Source: Luteolibacter rhizosphaerae (GTDB lineage Bacteria > Verrucomicrobiota > Verrucomicrobiia > Verrucomicrobiales > Akkermansiaceae). From it: DNA of 64,000 nt. Positions 53,651 through 62,283 of the stretch are shown here, one piece after another (within the stretch, counting starts at the first letter, position 1; each line of letters begins with the position of its first letter). Below the pieces are notes generated by a model that worked only from the letters and a program-made list of their open reading frames with translations, was not told where the DNA came from and ran no database searches. The stretch covers positions 310,001 to 374,000 of the forward strand of contig NZ_JAPDDR010000001.1 of the NCBI RefSeq assembly GCF_025950095.1, given 5' to 3'. A program made the translations under genes and the position numbers.

Positions 53651-54093
53651 TGAAGCTGGAATCCTCGCTCCCCGAGCGGCCGGGCTTCCTCTTCGTGGTC
53701 CCGGCTTTCAATCTTCTGGCGCTGCTGATTGCAGTGATCCTTTGGCGCGAGTCCTTCTCCAGCCAGCACGGTCTGGCCTTGGAACTGCCGGTTTCCCGCT
53801 ACCAGATCGAGCGGCCCACGGATGCCAGCGTGATTTCGATCACTGAGGGCGATCCTCCCGGCTATTGGCTCGGGCGAGAGGAACTCTCCCTCGGGCAGCT
53901 CTCGGAGCGCCTTGATGCCCGCCGTGGCAGTGAATCCGCCCCCGCCAGTAACGTGCTGCTGCGCGTGGATGGCGAGGTGCCGGTGGAAACCCAGCAGGCA
54001 GTGGCCGAGATCGCCCTGCAGAAGGGATTCCGCGTCTGGATGCTCGGTGAATCGGCCGAGAGTCAACCGGTGCCGGAAAGGCAAAAACCCTGA
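53650..54093 (+). CDS. ExbD-like protein lacking the membrane Asp
   Basis: A 147-residue, single-span protein in the ExbD position. The membrane helix reads FVVPAFNLLALLIAVILW; aligned to the usual PFxDxxLVLLIIFM pattern, the proton-carrying Asp is replaced by Asn. The C-terminal region (NVLLRVDGEVPVETQQAVAE) keeps the ExbD periplasmic-domain pattern. GTG at 53647 is a possible alternative start. If the alignment is right the complex may not conduct protons in the usual way. Confidence 0.7.
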   Translation: MKLESSLPERPGFLFVVPAFNLLALLIAVILWRESFSSQHGLALELPVSRYQIERPTDASVISITEGDPPGYWLGREELSLGQLSERLDARRGSESAPASNVLLRVDGEVPVETQQAVAEIALQKGFRVWMLGESAESQPVPERQKP

Positions 54094-54096
54094 ACC

Positions 54097-54849
54097 ATGT
54101 TCGGCCTCCGCTCCAAACGCGCCACCCGGGACCGCCGCATCGGTTTGGTTTTCCAGTGGCGTCTGCCGGTGGGGAACCACATGAGCTTCCTCAGTGCGAT
54201 TGCGGTGGTAGGTCTGATCAGTGTCGGCCTTGCTGCCACGGTGCGAGTCCGTGTGGGCGGCGGCGGGCTACCCCGTCATCCGGAGCGCCGCGGTTCCGTG
54301 ATCTTCGTGCCGCACGGAGGCGAGTGGGATTCGCTCCGCACCTTCGCCTTGGAGGCCGGGCCTTTCCCGGTTCGTGAGGACCCCTCCGGGGATCCCGTCG
54401 TCGTGGCCTTGGTAAAGGAAAGCATGGGGAACGCGAATCTTCCGGGTTACCGGTATCAGCCTGAATTCAAGCCGGTTGCGATCGCCGACCCGGAGCCGTC
54501 CGAGGATGCCGAGGAGGCGAGCCCGGGCGATTTGCCCCCTTTGCCCCAGCCGGAAGCGGTGACGGCTGATCCGTCGCTGCGACCCGTTCTCCAAGTTACC
54601 GTGCTTACGGCAAACGGGATCCGGGCGGTCCAACCTCCGGCTCCTCCGCCTGCCGGTCTCTTGCAAGGGAATCGTTATCTCTTGAACTACAGTCCCGCCG
54701 GGCGTGTTCTCCGCGTCACCTCCGTGTTCAGCCCCCAGGAGGCAGCGGGCGGCGGTGCCACCGTGGAGGCGTGGCTGCGCCAGGTCCTCATCGAAGGTGG
54801 CGGAAAATCTGGCGGCTGGGCCAGCGTGGAAATCTCCGGCGGATCATGA
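54097..54849 (+). CDS. Single-span Pro-rich protein in TonB position
   Basis: A 250-residue protein with a basic cytoplasmic N-terminus and one helix (MSFLSAIAVVGLISVGLAAT). A mid part with acidic and Pro-rich stretches (DLPPLPQPEAV, QPPAPPPAG) follows, then a small C-terminal domain (LLQGNRYLLNYSPAGRVLRV). The layout is TonB-like but no TonB sequence motif is evident. It lies 3 bases after the ExbD-like gene and overlaps the next gene by ATGA. Confidence 0.6.
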   Translation: MFGLRSKRATRDRRIGLVFQWRLPVGNHMSFLSAIAVVGLISVGLAATVRVRVGGGGLPRHPERRGSVIFVPHGGEWDSLRTFALEAGPFPVREDPSGDPVVVALVKESMGNANLPGYRYQPEFKPVAIADPEPSEDAEEASPGDLPPLPQPEAVTADPSLRPVLQVTVLTANGIRAVQPPAPPPAGLLQGNRYLLNYSPAGRVLRVTSVFSPQEAAGGGATVEAWLRQVLIEGGGKSGGWASVEISGGS

Positions 54850-55088
54850 TCGAGCTCACCCTCACCGAACTCGCCGCTTGGGCCATCGGGGTCGCGATGG
54901 TGATCGTGGCCTTCTTTTCCTGGATTTCCCGCTGGTCGAACCGGAATGCGGAGCGCCGCTCGCTGCGCCGCCGCGTCACCTGCCGCCTCTGCCAGCTTGT
55001 GGTGGAAGACGAGGGGAGGGGGCGTATCTTCCAGTGTCCTCACTGTGGCGCGGCCAACGAAAGGGGCCGCAACCGTAGCTTGGGATGA
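54846..55088 (+). CDS. Small membrane protein with zinc-ribbon motif
   Basis: An 80-residue protein. One N-terminal helix (LAAWAIGVAMVIVAFFSWIS), a basic stretch, then two CxxC pairs (TCRLCQLVV and FQCPHCGAAN) forming a likely zinc ribbon on the cytoplasmic side. It overlaps the preceding gene by ATGA and ends the second Exb-like set. No known family. Confidence 0.65.
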   Translation: MIELTLTELAAWAIGVAMVIVAFFSWISRWSNRNAERRSLRRRVTCRLCQLVVEDEGRGRIFQCPHCGAANERGRNRSLG

Positions 55089-55159
55089 GGCTTGCCACCT
55101 ACCCCGGCAGACTTTAAGGACGCCCGAACTTCCCGCACGCACGCCCCGTCACTATTCCC

Positions 55160-56407
55160 ATGAGCGAAAGAAGAGTCGTCATCACCGGCATCGGCTGTGT
55201 CAGCCCCCTTGGCAACGATCTCCAGTCCACCTGGGACGGAATGAAGAACGGTCGCAGCGGGATCGGTACCATCACCCAGCTCGATCCGGCACCGTACGAG
55301 TGCAAGATCGCCGGTGAGGTGAAGGACTTCTTCCCCGACACCTATTTCAACGTGCCGAAGGACTCGCGCCGCTCGGACCGCTATGTCCAATTCGCCGTCG
55401 CGGCTTCCAAGATGGCCATGCAGGACAGCGGTGTGGACGTGGAGAAGATCGATCGCCGCCGTTTCGGTGTGATGGTCGGTTCCGGCATCGGCGGCCTCGG
55501 CACGCTCGAGCGCGAACACGAAGTCTGTCTTACCAAGGGCCCGAAGCGAGTCTCGCCCTTCACCATCCCGATGATGATCTCGAACATCGCGAGCGGCATC
55601 ATCTCGATGGAGTACGGTCTCTACGGCCCGAACATGGTTATCGTCACCGCCTGTGCGACTTCAAACCACAACATCGGGGAAGCATGGCGCATGATTAAGT
55701 TCGGCGATGCCGATGCCTTCCTCTGCGGCGGTGCCGAGGCCACGATCCTGCCGATGGGTCTTGCCGGCTTTGCCAACATGAAAGCGCTGAGCACCCGCAA
55801 TGATGCTCCAGAGAAAGCCTCCCGTCCTTTCGACAAGGACCGCGACGGCTTCGTCATGGGTGAAGGTGCCGGGGTGGTCGTGATCGAGGAGTTCGAGCAC
55901 GCCAAGGCCCGCGGTGCCAAGATCTACGCCGAGCTGGTTGGCTACGGTGTGAGCGCGGATGCCCATCACCTGAGCGCGCCGTCCCCGGATGGCTCCGGCC
56001 CGGCTTATGCGATTGGCATGGCGCTCAAGCACGCCAAGCTGAATCCGGAAGACGTCCAGTATCTCAACGCCCACGCGACCTCCACCGGTCTTGGCGATAT
56101 CGCGGAAACCCGCGCCATCAAGCTCGCCTTCGGCGACTACGCCACGAACGGGCTCATGGTCAGCTCGACCAAGTCGATGACCGGCCACATGCTTGGTGCC
56201 GCCGGTGGCATCGAACTGGTCGCAAGCGTCATGTCGATTGTTGACGGTGTCGTGCCGCCGACCATCAACGTCGAGAACCAGGATCCGGAGTGTGACCTCG
56301 ACGTGGTGCCGAACACTGCCCGCGAGACCAAGGTGGATGTGGCTCTCAGCAATAGCTTCGGCTTCGGCGGGCACAATGCCTCGCTGCTGGTGAAGCGCTT
56401 CGACTAA
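55160..56407 (+). CDS. fabF: Beta-ketoacyl-ACP synthase II
   Basis: A 415-residue elongating condensing enzyme of fatty acid synthesis (KAS II). The catalytic triad is intact: Cys in VTACATSNHNIGEAW, first His in NAHATSTGLGDIAE, second His in KSMTGHMLGAAGG. The N-terminus RRVVITGIGCVSPLGNDL and the C-terminal SFGFGGHNASLLV are typical. A thioesterase gene follows by 8 bases. Confidence 0.96.
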   Translation: MSERRVVITGIGCVSPLGNDLQSTWDGMKNGRSGIGTITQLDPAPYECKIAGEVKDFFPDTYFNVPKDSRRSDRYVQFAVAASKMAMQDSGVDVEKIDRRRFGVMVGSGIGGLGTLEREHEVCLTKGPKRVSPFTIPMMISNIASGIISMEYGLYGPNMVIVTACATSNHNIGEAWRMIKFGDADAFLCGGAEATILPMGLAGFANMKALSTRNDAPEKASRPFDKDRDGFVMGEGAGVVVIEEFEHAKARGAKIYAELVGYGVSADAHHLSAPSPDGSGPAYAIGMALKHAKLNPEDVQYLNAHATSTGLGDIAETRAIKLAFGDYATNGLMVSSTKSMTGHMLGAAGGIELVASVMSIVDGVVPPTINVENQDPECDLDVVPNTARETKVDVALSNSFGFGGHNASLLVKRFD

Positions 56408-56414
56408 GCGGATC

Positions 56415-56846
56415 ATGGAAAGCCCCTGCCATGTTCATGTCTCGCAGGTGGCCTTCGGCGATACCGATTGCAGCGGCTGGATCCACTTCCCGAAGATCTT
56501 CCGTCACGTGGAGGAGGCGGAGCACGCCTACCTGCAGCAGCAGGAAATCGTCATCATTGATCGGGAACTCGGTGGCTGGCCGCGGGTTCATGTCTCCTGC
56601 GATTACAAGCGCCCCCTGCGCTTCGCGGATACGATCGAGGTCCAGCTCGGCATCGAGCGGATCGGTGCAGCTTCCGTGCACTGGCTTTTCGAAGTCCTCA
56701 AGGACGGTGAAATCTGTGCCTTCGGGAAGATGACGACTGTGCGCGTGGATCATCAGGGAAAGCCTCTCGTCATTGACGACGAGACGCGGGAGAAACTGGG
56801 CTCAGAAGGCCTTCCCCAGCTTGGGCACAGCGAGAGAGCCTCTTGA
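56415..56846 (+). CDS. Hotdog-fold (4HBT) acyl-CoA thioesterase
   Basis: A 143-residue hotdog-fold protein. The active-site loop is FGDTDCSGWIHFPKIFRHVE, where the conserved Asp of the 4-hydroxybenzoyl-CoA thioesterase type is present; ADTIEVQLGIERIGAASVHW is the central strand region. Probably hydrolyses an acyl-CoA or acyl-ACP. It is likely co-transcribed with fabF. Confidence 0.83.
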   Translation: MESPCHVHVSQVAFGDTDCSGWIHFPKIFRHVEEAEHAYLQQQEIVIIDRELGGWPRVHVSCDYKRPLRFADTIEVQLGIERIGAASVHWLFEVLKDGEICAFGKMTTVRVDHQGKPLVIDDETREKLGSEGLPQLGHSERAS

Positions 56847-56856
56847 AGGATGTCGA

Positions 56857-57417
56857 TCACCGCTGAGGATTCGCCTTCTTCCAAGCCCGCTCCTCCTCCC
56901 GGCACCTTTCACAGACGAAAGCTCGTACCTCTTTCTGCGGTCCCACGGAACATCCTCCTTCCAGTGAGGTGTTGGCGTGGGGGAAACGGGCATGCCGTGC
57001 TTTCAGATAGCCCTCCGGATGGAAGGGCAGCCCGTAAGAGATCGGAACTGTCTGCCGGGTCATCTGCTGTCGGTGGACAGGACAGAAACTGGCGTCATAA
57101 AGGACGCGTCCATCATCGGACACGCGCACCAATTCAGTGTTCCAATGGGAGGCAGCTCCATCGCCCGATGGAAGGGGAGATGCTTGAGACACCCGCAGAA
57201 GATCGAAGCGATACGTCTTCCGCGAATCGAGTCTCTCCCTCTCCTTCGGCCATAGCTCGAAGAGCTGGATATCCCCCTCGGAGGCCCTTAGCGAATTCAC
57301 AAGGGAACCCTCCGTGATCGTCGGCTTGGCTTGGATCGATGCAGCATGCTCTCTCACCCCGCTGCTACAGGAAGCAAGCAGGACGGCACAGAGTGCAGGT
57401 CTCCAGAAGCTCTTCAT
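56857..57417 (-). CDS. Putative lipoprotein
   Basis: A 186-residue protein from the ATG at 57417, giving MKSFWRPALCAVLLASCSSG with the lipobox LASC (Cys at residue 17). The longer frame from 57474 would block export. The C-terminus has several Cys (FVCERCREEERAWKKANPQR), including a CxxC, and a central Trp/His-rich part (VLYDASFCPVHRQQM). No known family; convergent with the thioesterase gene. Confidence 0.65.
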   Translation of the reverse strand: MKSFWRPALCAVLLASCSSGVREHAASIQAKPTITEGSLVNSLRASEGDIQLFELWPKERERLDSRKTYRFDLLRVSQASPLPSGDGAASHWNTELVRVSDDGRVLYDASFCPVHRQQMTRQTVPISYGLPFHPEGYLKARHARFPHANTSLEGGCSVGPQKEVRAFVCERCREEERAWKKANPQR

Positions 57418-57478
57418 CACGGATAGTATCCCATTGATGAAATCACCCTCCGGTCTGTCCGTCCACGAAAACAAAAGC

Positions 57479-58753
57479 CTAGCGCCCGGCCTCGCTCATC
57501 TCCTCTAACAAGCGCTGCCGTAGCTCGGTCCTCGTCTCCGCGGTTTCGTGATCCGGTGGAAACTCGGGCTCGCTTGCCAATGCCTCGATCACCACCGCTA
57601 GGAACGCATCGCGATCCGGCCCGGCGGGGATGGCTTCGGCGGACTTTAGCAAGGCATCCCGCGGTCCACGCTCCACCATGGTCCTGCCCAAGGTCTCCAG
57701 GGCGAAATGTCGTAAGTCCACGCGAGAGATCGCGGCGATCTCGCGCACTGAGTCGGGATGCAGCCAGCCGATGTCCCCGGTCGCGGAGAGCGTCTGCTCG
57801 ATCATCTTCCCTACAAAGGGTGACGACGGATCCGCAAGCAAGCCCGCGGCCGCGAGGGAATCGAGCACCCCGACCGCGGCCGGAAAGCCGCCGGTGCGAG
57901 GGGACTTGCCCAGCTCTAACAGGGCATCTTCCCGCACTTCTGAGGGCAGTCCGAGCAGAGCGGGCACCGCTTGATCCATCGGCAGGTGCCGGAGTTCCCG
58001 CTTCGCCCATTCCGTGGCGAGTTGACTGCGGACCGCTGGATCCTTCTCGGCGGCAAGCAAGGCTGCAGAATCGTCGCCTGCCGCTTCGATCATCCGTTCC
58101 GCGTAGGCCGTGAGCATCGTCTGCTTCCCGTGCTCATCGCTCATGTCGGTTAGATGCTCGCGTAGCTTCGCGAGTTGTGCGGGAGTCGCTTTCGGGCAGA
58201 GGCTTTCCACCAGCTTCGAGCGGGTGAAGGACGGCGCTCCCGGCAACAGTTCGAGGATTAGATCGATCTGCCCGTTATCGATCATGGTGCGCGACCATTT
58301 CTCGAAGACGTCCGGGGTTTGCGAGCCCCAGCGGCGCCGTGCAATCCAGTCCCACACTGCCCGCGGCTGCATCGCCATCGCGTCGGCAAGTTCCTTGCTC
58401 AATTCTCCGGCTGAGAACGCGTGATGCCGCTCGTTCTCGACGGCGAAGAAGAGGTCCAATGCAGACTGCAGGTCATGGCGGATCCAGTCGCGGAAGAGTT
58501 CGCGCTTCGCGATGCCGAAGTCGGCAGCGCTTAGCGTACTGTCTTCCAGTTCACGCAAGCGGCGCTCGAAGCGTCCCCGAATCTCCTCGCGCGGTATACG
58601 CTCCGCACTGCGCAGGGCCGCCTCTCGTGGAGCATCGCTTCCTGCTGTACCCGTGGCCTCACCTGTCCGCCGCGAGTGGATGGTAGACGACACGGCGAAT
58701 ACCAGCGCGTGAGAAAGCAGCAGAAGCAGGATGATCGTTCTGCCGCGGCTCAC
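57479..58753 (-). CDS. Exported helical repeat protein, paralogue A
   Basis: A 424-residue protein with an N-terminal hydrophobic anchor (IILLLLLSHALVFAVSS). The mature part is all-helical with repeat-like segments (AVWDWIARRRWGSQTPDVFE, QIDLILELLPGAPSFTRSKL). Its design is shared with the next gene, which it overlaps by ATGA. Secreted helical families of this sort are common in verrucomicrobia; function unknown. Confidence 0.7.
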   Translation of the reverse strand: MSRGRTIILLLLLSHALVFAVSSTIHSRRTGEATGTAGSDAPREAALRSAERIPREEIRGRFERRLRELEDSTLSAADFGIAKRELFRDWIRHDLQSALDLFFAVENERHHAFSAGELSKELADAMAMQPRAVWDWIARRRWGSQTPDVFEKWSRTMIDNGQIDLILELLPGAPSFTRSKLVESLCPKATPAQLAKLREHLTDMSDEHGKQTMLTAYAERMIEAAGDDSAALLAAEKDPAVRSQLATEWAKRELRHLPMDQAVPALLGLPSEVREDALLELGKSPRTGGFPAAVGVLDSLAAAGLLADPSSPFVGKMIEQTLSATGDIGWLHPDSVREIAAISRVDLRHFALETLGRTMVERGPRDALLKSAEAIPAGPDRDAFLAVVIEALASEPEFPPDHETAETRTELRQRLLEEMSEAGR

Positions 58754-60132
58754 GGACCGTCCTCCCTTCCGAAGACCTTCAGAAGCTGCGCGCGCAGCTC
58801 TTCATCCGGGAAGTCCCGGATCGCCTCCACGCAGCCTTCCGGGTCCTTGTGATTCCAGAACAGGAAGCTGTAGTGCAGGCCTCGCGGAAGTTCCCGCGGG
58901 AACTCCAGCCGGGAGTCGCTTTCCATCAGGCTGCGGATCTGTTCCGGTGTCAGGCTTACGAGGTTCGCCAGGACATCCTTCTGCCACTCCTCGCCGCCGG
59001 TTTGGCGGATCCATTGCAAATGCTCCACCGGGTCGTTCCAGAAAACTTGGTCGAAGATATAGCTGCGCAGCTCGCGATCCACGGACGCAGCTTCCGGCCA
59101 TGCGGCCTTCACCCGCGTCAGCACCTCGTCCGGAGTGCTTCTTCCCTCCTTCACCTCGTAGCACCAGGACAGGAAGTCCGGCAAGGTCCGGTGGAAGTCC
59201 TGCTGCCACGGCATGTGGGACCGCTGCTCATGATTTTCTCCCCGGCCGTAGCCCCGCATCTTCTCCTCCAGCGGCGTTGCGGCGTACTGCTCCTTTGCCA
59301 GCCGCTGGCGTTCATCCCCCAGCTTCCAACCGGGGGCTTGTTCCTCATACCAGCGCAATTGCTCCTCCGGGAAGCCCGCGGCCATGACCTCCTCCGCCAG
59401 CACCCACATCCTACCGTTGATGAGCGAGCCGATGAATTCGGAGGCTTGGCGATCATTCATCATCGCGCGGGCACTGGCCAGATGACCGCGTGCAAGCTCG
59501 GGATTCTGGAAGACATGGTTCAGCAGCGAGAATCGGTCATCCGGGGTTGTGAGTGTTCGGGCCAGCGCCAGGGTGAACTCGCCGCCGCGTGCCATGGCCA
59601 GATCCTGTGCGGACTTCAGCAGGGTCTTCCTCAGGCGCGGCAGCTCCGCCAGCAATTGGTTGAGACGGGAATGTCCTCCCTCGCCGAGATAGCGGGTGAG
59701 CTGCCCGGATAAATAGTAGTCCGGCTCCTCCTTGCTGAATCTCGAGAGCCAAGCCAAGGCTCCGTCCGGGTCGCGGTCGATCCAGAAGCCGAAGGCGGCG
59801 ACGAGGTCGGCGTCAGTTTGCTTGTCCTCGGCGAGCGCCGCCTCGCATCTCGCGATCAGTGCGCTCAGATCGGCATCTTGGGGAATCTTGTCCCGTGCCG
59901 CCTTGAGGCGCTCTTCGAAGCCGAGCTCGATGTTCGCTCGCGCCGCCTCATCAAGCGGCCTGCCGCGGCGCAGGAGCTCCGCCACGCTCCAGCGCGAGGC
60001 GTCCGCTTCTTCTGCATGCTTCTTGGAAGGTCCGGAGGCATGGTTCGCGTCCGGCCATCTTCCGCCCATCCACCACGCCGTCGCATGACTTAGCGGCAGC
60101 AGCGCCAGAATCAGGTAGCCACGGGTTCGCAC
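58750..60132 (-). CDS. Exported helical repeat protein, paralogue B
   Basis: A 460-residue protein with an N-terminal signal/anchor (YLILALLPLSHATAWWMGG). A segment DRDPDGALAWLSRFSKEEPD and the following helices recall the neighbour gene's DWIARRRWG and DPSA-type parts. The final region has EELRAQLLKVFGREDGP. It is upstream of and overlaps paralogue A, so they form a two-gene operon. No enzymatic motif seen. Confidence 0.7.
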   Translation of the reverse strand: MRTRGYLILALLPLSHATAWWMGGRWPDANHASGPSKKHAEEADASRWSVAELLRRGRPLDEAARANIELGFEERLKAARDKIPQDADLSALIARCEAALAEDKQTDADLVAAFGFWIDRDPDGALAWLSRFSKEEPDYYLSGQLTRYLGEGGHSRLNQLLAELPRLRKTLLKSAQDLAMARGGEFTLALARTLTTPDDRFSLLNHVFQNPELARGHLASARAMMNDRQASEFIGSLINGRMWVLAEEVMAAGFPEEQLRWYEEQAPGWKLGDERQRLAKEQYAATPLEEKMRGYGRGENHEQRSHMPWQQDFHRTLPDFLSWCYEVKEGRSTPDEVLTRVKAAWPEAASVDRELRSYIFDQVFWNDPVEHLQWIRQTGGEEWQKDVLANLVSLTPEQIRSLMESDSRLEFPRELPRGLHYSFLFWNHKDPEGCVEAIRDFPDEELRAQLLKVFGREDGP

Positions 60133-60220
60133 CGGTCCATGAAGGCCCGCCGCGATGGCCGGTCAAGCGGATCCACGGCCCGGCGGCCATCTCTACGCGG
60201 AATTTACATTCGTACACCGC

Positions 60221-60253
60221 AAAACAAAAACGGACGCTCTTTCGAGCGCCCGT
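60221..60253 (-). terminator. Rho-independent terminator of rpsU
   Basis: On the minus strand, CGGGCGCTC and GAGCGTCCG form a 9-bp stem (one G-T pair) around a GAAA tetraloop (60231-60252), followed by TTTTTGTTTT. It lies ~35 bases after the rpsU stop codon. Confidence 0.92.
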
Positions 60254-60285
60254 CCTTGATCGACTTTAGAAAACGGAAAGTGGCT

Positions 60286-60552
60286 TCAAGCGTTGGCGGC
60301 AGCGGCGGCGGCGGCAGCTTCCTCGGCCTTGGCGGCCTGGGCCGGGCTGGTGTAGCGCCAGCGCACCTTGTGACGCTTCGGAGCGGTACGGGCCTTACGG
60401 ATCTTGCGCGCGGCGGGGGATTCGAAGGCGCGACGGCGGCGCATTTCTTCGAGGATGCCCTCGGTGTCGAGTTTGGTCTTGAGACGCTTCAGGGCGCGAT
60501 CCACAGGCTCGCCCTTTTTCACCGTCACTCCGCGCATGCTACGTTCGCTCAT
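60286..60552 (-). CDS. rpsU: 30S ribosomal protein S21
   Basis: An 88-residue basic protein. The S21 core VTVKKGEPVDRALKRLKTKL with MRRRRAFESPAARKIRKART is intact; an Ala-rich tail (nine Ala plus Asn near the end) follows. Translation could start at the first ATG (60552) or at MRGVTV a few codons later. S21 assists mRNA base pairing at initiation. A terminator follows. Confidence 0.94.
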   Translation of the reverse strand: MSERSMRGVTVKKGEPVDRALKRLKTKLDTEGILEEMRRRRAFESPAARKIRKARTAPKRHKVRWRYTSPAQAAKAEEAAAAAAAANA

Positions 60553-60690
60553 TCGATTCAGTTCTTGTTTTCCTAGAAGTCGGGGCGCGGAGGCTGAGGC
60601 TGGCCGCCCCCGCTGTCAATCCGGGAGTTCGCGATTTTTCCCGTTTTGCAGGGGCTTGCGCAGCGTCCCCCGGGCTGCCATTTCCGCTCC

Positions 60691-61167
60691 ATGAAACCAC
60701 AGATCGGCCAGCCCGCCCCGGATTTCACGGCTCCCGTGACCGGTGGCGACTATCCCGAGGGCTCTTCCATCACCCTCTCCGACCTCCGCGGCCAGCGGGT
60801 CGTCCTCGTCTTTTACCCGAAGGATGACACCCCCGGCTGCACCACCCAGGCCTGTGCCCTCCGCGATGGCTGGGAGGAGATCCGCGGCCAAGCCCGCGTC
60901 TTTGGCGTCAGCATCGACCCGGTGAAAAGCCACAACAAGTTCATCGCCAAGTATTCCCTTCCGTATCCGCTGATTGCCGATCCGGATCAGCGGATCGTCG
61001 CCGACTATGGTGTGTGGGTGGAGAAGTCGATGTATGGCAAGACCTTCATGGGCACGGAGCGCAGCACCTTCATCATCGCTCCGGACGGGACCATCGAGTC
61101 CATCTTGGAGAAGGTGGCACCCGCGAAGCACCTCGAATTGCTCGCGGAGGCCCTCGCCGGGAAATGA
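60691..61167 (+). CDS. bcp: Thioredoxin-dependent peroxiredoxin (BCP family)
   Basis: A 158-residue peroxiredoxin from the ATG at 60691. The active-site segment YPKDDTPGCTTQACALRDG has both the peroxidatic Cys (PGC) and the typical resolving Cys five residues later (QAC). It reduces hydrogen peroxide and alkyl hydroperoxides in the cytoplasm with thioredoxin. Confidence 0.95.
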   Translation: MKPQIGQPAPDFTAPVTGGDYPEGSSITLSDLRGQRVVLVFYPKDDTPGCTTQACALRDGWEEIRGQARVFGVSIDPVKSHNKFIAKYSLPYPLIADPDQRIVADYGVWVEKSMYGKTFMGTERSTFIIAPDGTIESILEKVAPAKHLELLAEALAGK

Positions 61168-61216
61168 CACTTCTCAAGCCACCGGCACGCTCTCTAGAAT
61201 TCGCCCACCTGCACGC

Positions 61217-61651
61217 ATGAGCCTCCACGCAATGAAACCACCCGCCCATCCCGGTGCCGCCGTGTTGGCGATCGGGGGCATGTCGCTGGTTCTCGGCGTG
61301 GCCGTGCAGCTCATGGGCTTTGCCCGCCGTTTCGATACCGTCATTGCGGGCTGGATGGAGAACACCGGCTTGGAAGGCACGCTGCGAGCGCTGCCGCCTT
61401 TGCTTCCTTGGGTCTGGACCGTTCTCGTCGTTTTCGGGCTGACCGCCGCCATTCTCGGTTCCCGCCGGAATTGGCGCCGCGCCGTGCTTTGGGTTTCCGC
61501 CTTGGTCCTCACGCTCGGATGGATTCCGGTGCTCGCTCTCGCCGCCTACCGTCCGGCGGTCAGCATGCCGCTCATCGCCCTCGCTTGGTCCGGTCTCTGG
61601 GCGATGATCTACGCCACCCGCCATCAGGAACCGGGGGACGCCGTCGAATAA
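61217..61651 (+). CDS. Small integral membrane protein
   Basis: A 144-residue protein with about four hydrophobic segments (VLAIGGMSLVLGVAVQLMG, VWTVLVVFGLTAAIL, VLWVSALVLTLGWIPVLAL, LIALAWSGLWAMIYA). The ATG at 61217 is used; one at 61232 is also possible. No family recognised. The stop lies three bases before recR, suggesting co-transcription. Confidence 0.7.
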   Translation: MSLHAMKPPAHPGAAVLAIGGMSLVLGVAVQLMGFARRFDTVIAGWMENTGLEGTLRALPPLLPWVWTVLVVFGLTAAILGSRRNWRRAVLWVSALVLTLGWIPVLALAAYRPAVSMPLIALAWSGLWAMIYATRHQEPGDAVE

Positions 61652-61654
61652 CGC

Positions 61655-62254
61655 ATGGCCCGAATCGATTACCCCGAGGCCGTCGGCAAGTTGGTCGAGG
61701 AACTGCGCCGTCTCCCCGGCGTCGGTCCGCGGAGCGCCGAGCGCATGGCCATCTGGCTTCTTCAAAGTGCGAAGGCGGACCCGCTCGCTCTCGCCACGGC
61801 TCTGGAGAAAGCGAAGGCGGAGGTGGTGGCCTGTCCGGTTTGCGGCTTCTTCGCCACCGCGGAACGCTGCGCCATCTGCTCCGATCATTCCCGTGAGCCG
61901 GTGATTTGTGTGGTCGAGCAGGCCACCGATGTGCTGCCGCTGGAGCGTTCCGGTGCTTTCCGCGGCCGCTACCATTGCCTCGGTGGGAAGCTCTCGCCGC
62001 TCGATAATGTCACCCCGGAGGATCTCCGCATCGGCTCGCTGCTCCGCCGCATCGATACCGAGAAAGTGCCCGAAGTCATTCTCGCGCCCGGCTCCGATGT
62101 GGAAGGCGAGGCCACCGCAAACTACCTCGCCAGCATCCTCCGCGGCCGCTGTCAGGTCACCCGCATTGCGCAGGGTCTTCCTGCCGGTGGCGGCTTGGAG
62201 CATGCCGATGCCCTGACCCTTGCGCGGGCGCTCGAAGGGCGTCGCGACCTCTGA
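61655..62254 (+). CDS. recR: Recombination protein RecR
   Basis: A 199-residue DNA-repair protein of the RecFOR pathway. It has the helix-hairpin-helix LVEELRRLPGVGPRSAERMA, a C4 zinc finger (CPVCGFFATAERCAIC) and a Toprim domain beginning VICVVEQATDVLPLERSG with LSPLDNVTPEDL. Length is typical. Confidence 0.96.
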   Translation: MARIDYPEAVGKLVEELRRLPGVGPRSAERMAIWLLQSAKADPLALATALEKAKAEVVACPVCGFFATAERCAICSDHSREPVICVVEQATDVLPLERSGAFRGRYHCLGGKLSPLDNVTPEDLRIGSLLRRIDTEKVPEVILAPGSDVEGEATANYLASILRGRCQVTRIAQGLPAGGGLEHADALTLARALEGRRDL

Positions 62255-62283
62255 ATTCCGGATCTCAAATTCTCCCTTTCCCG

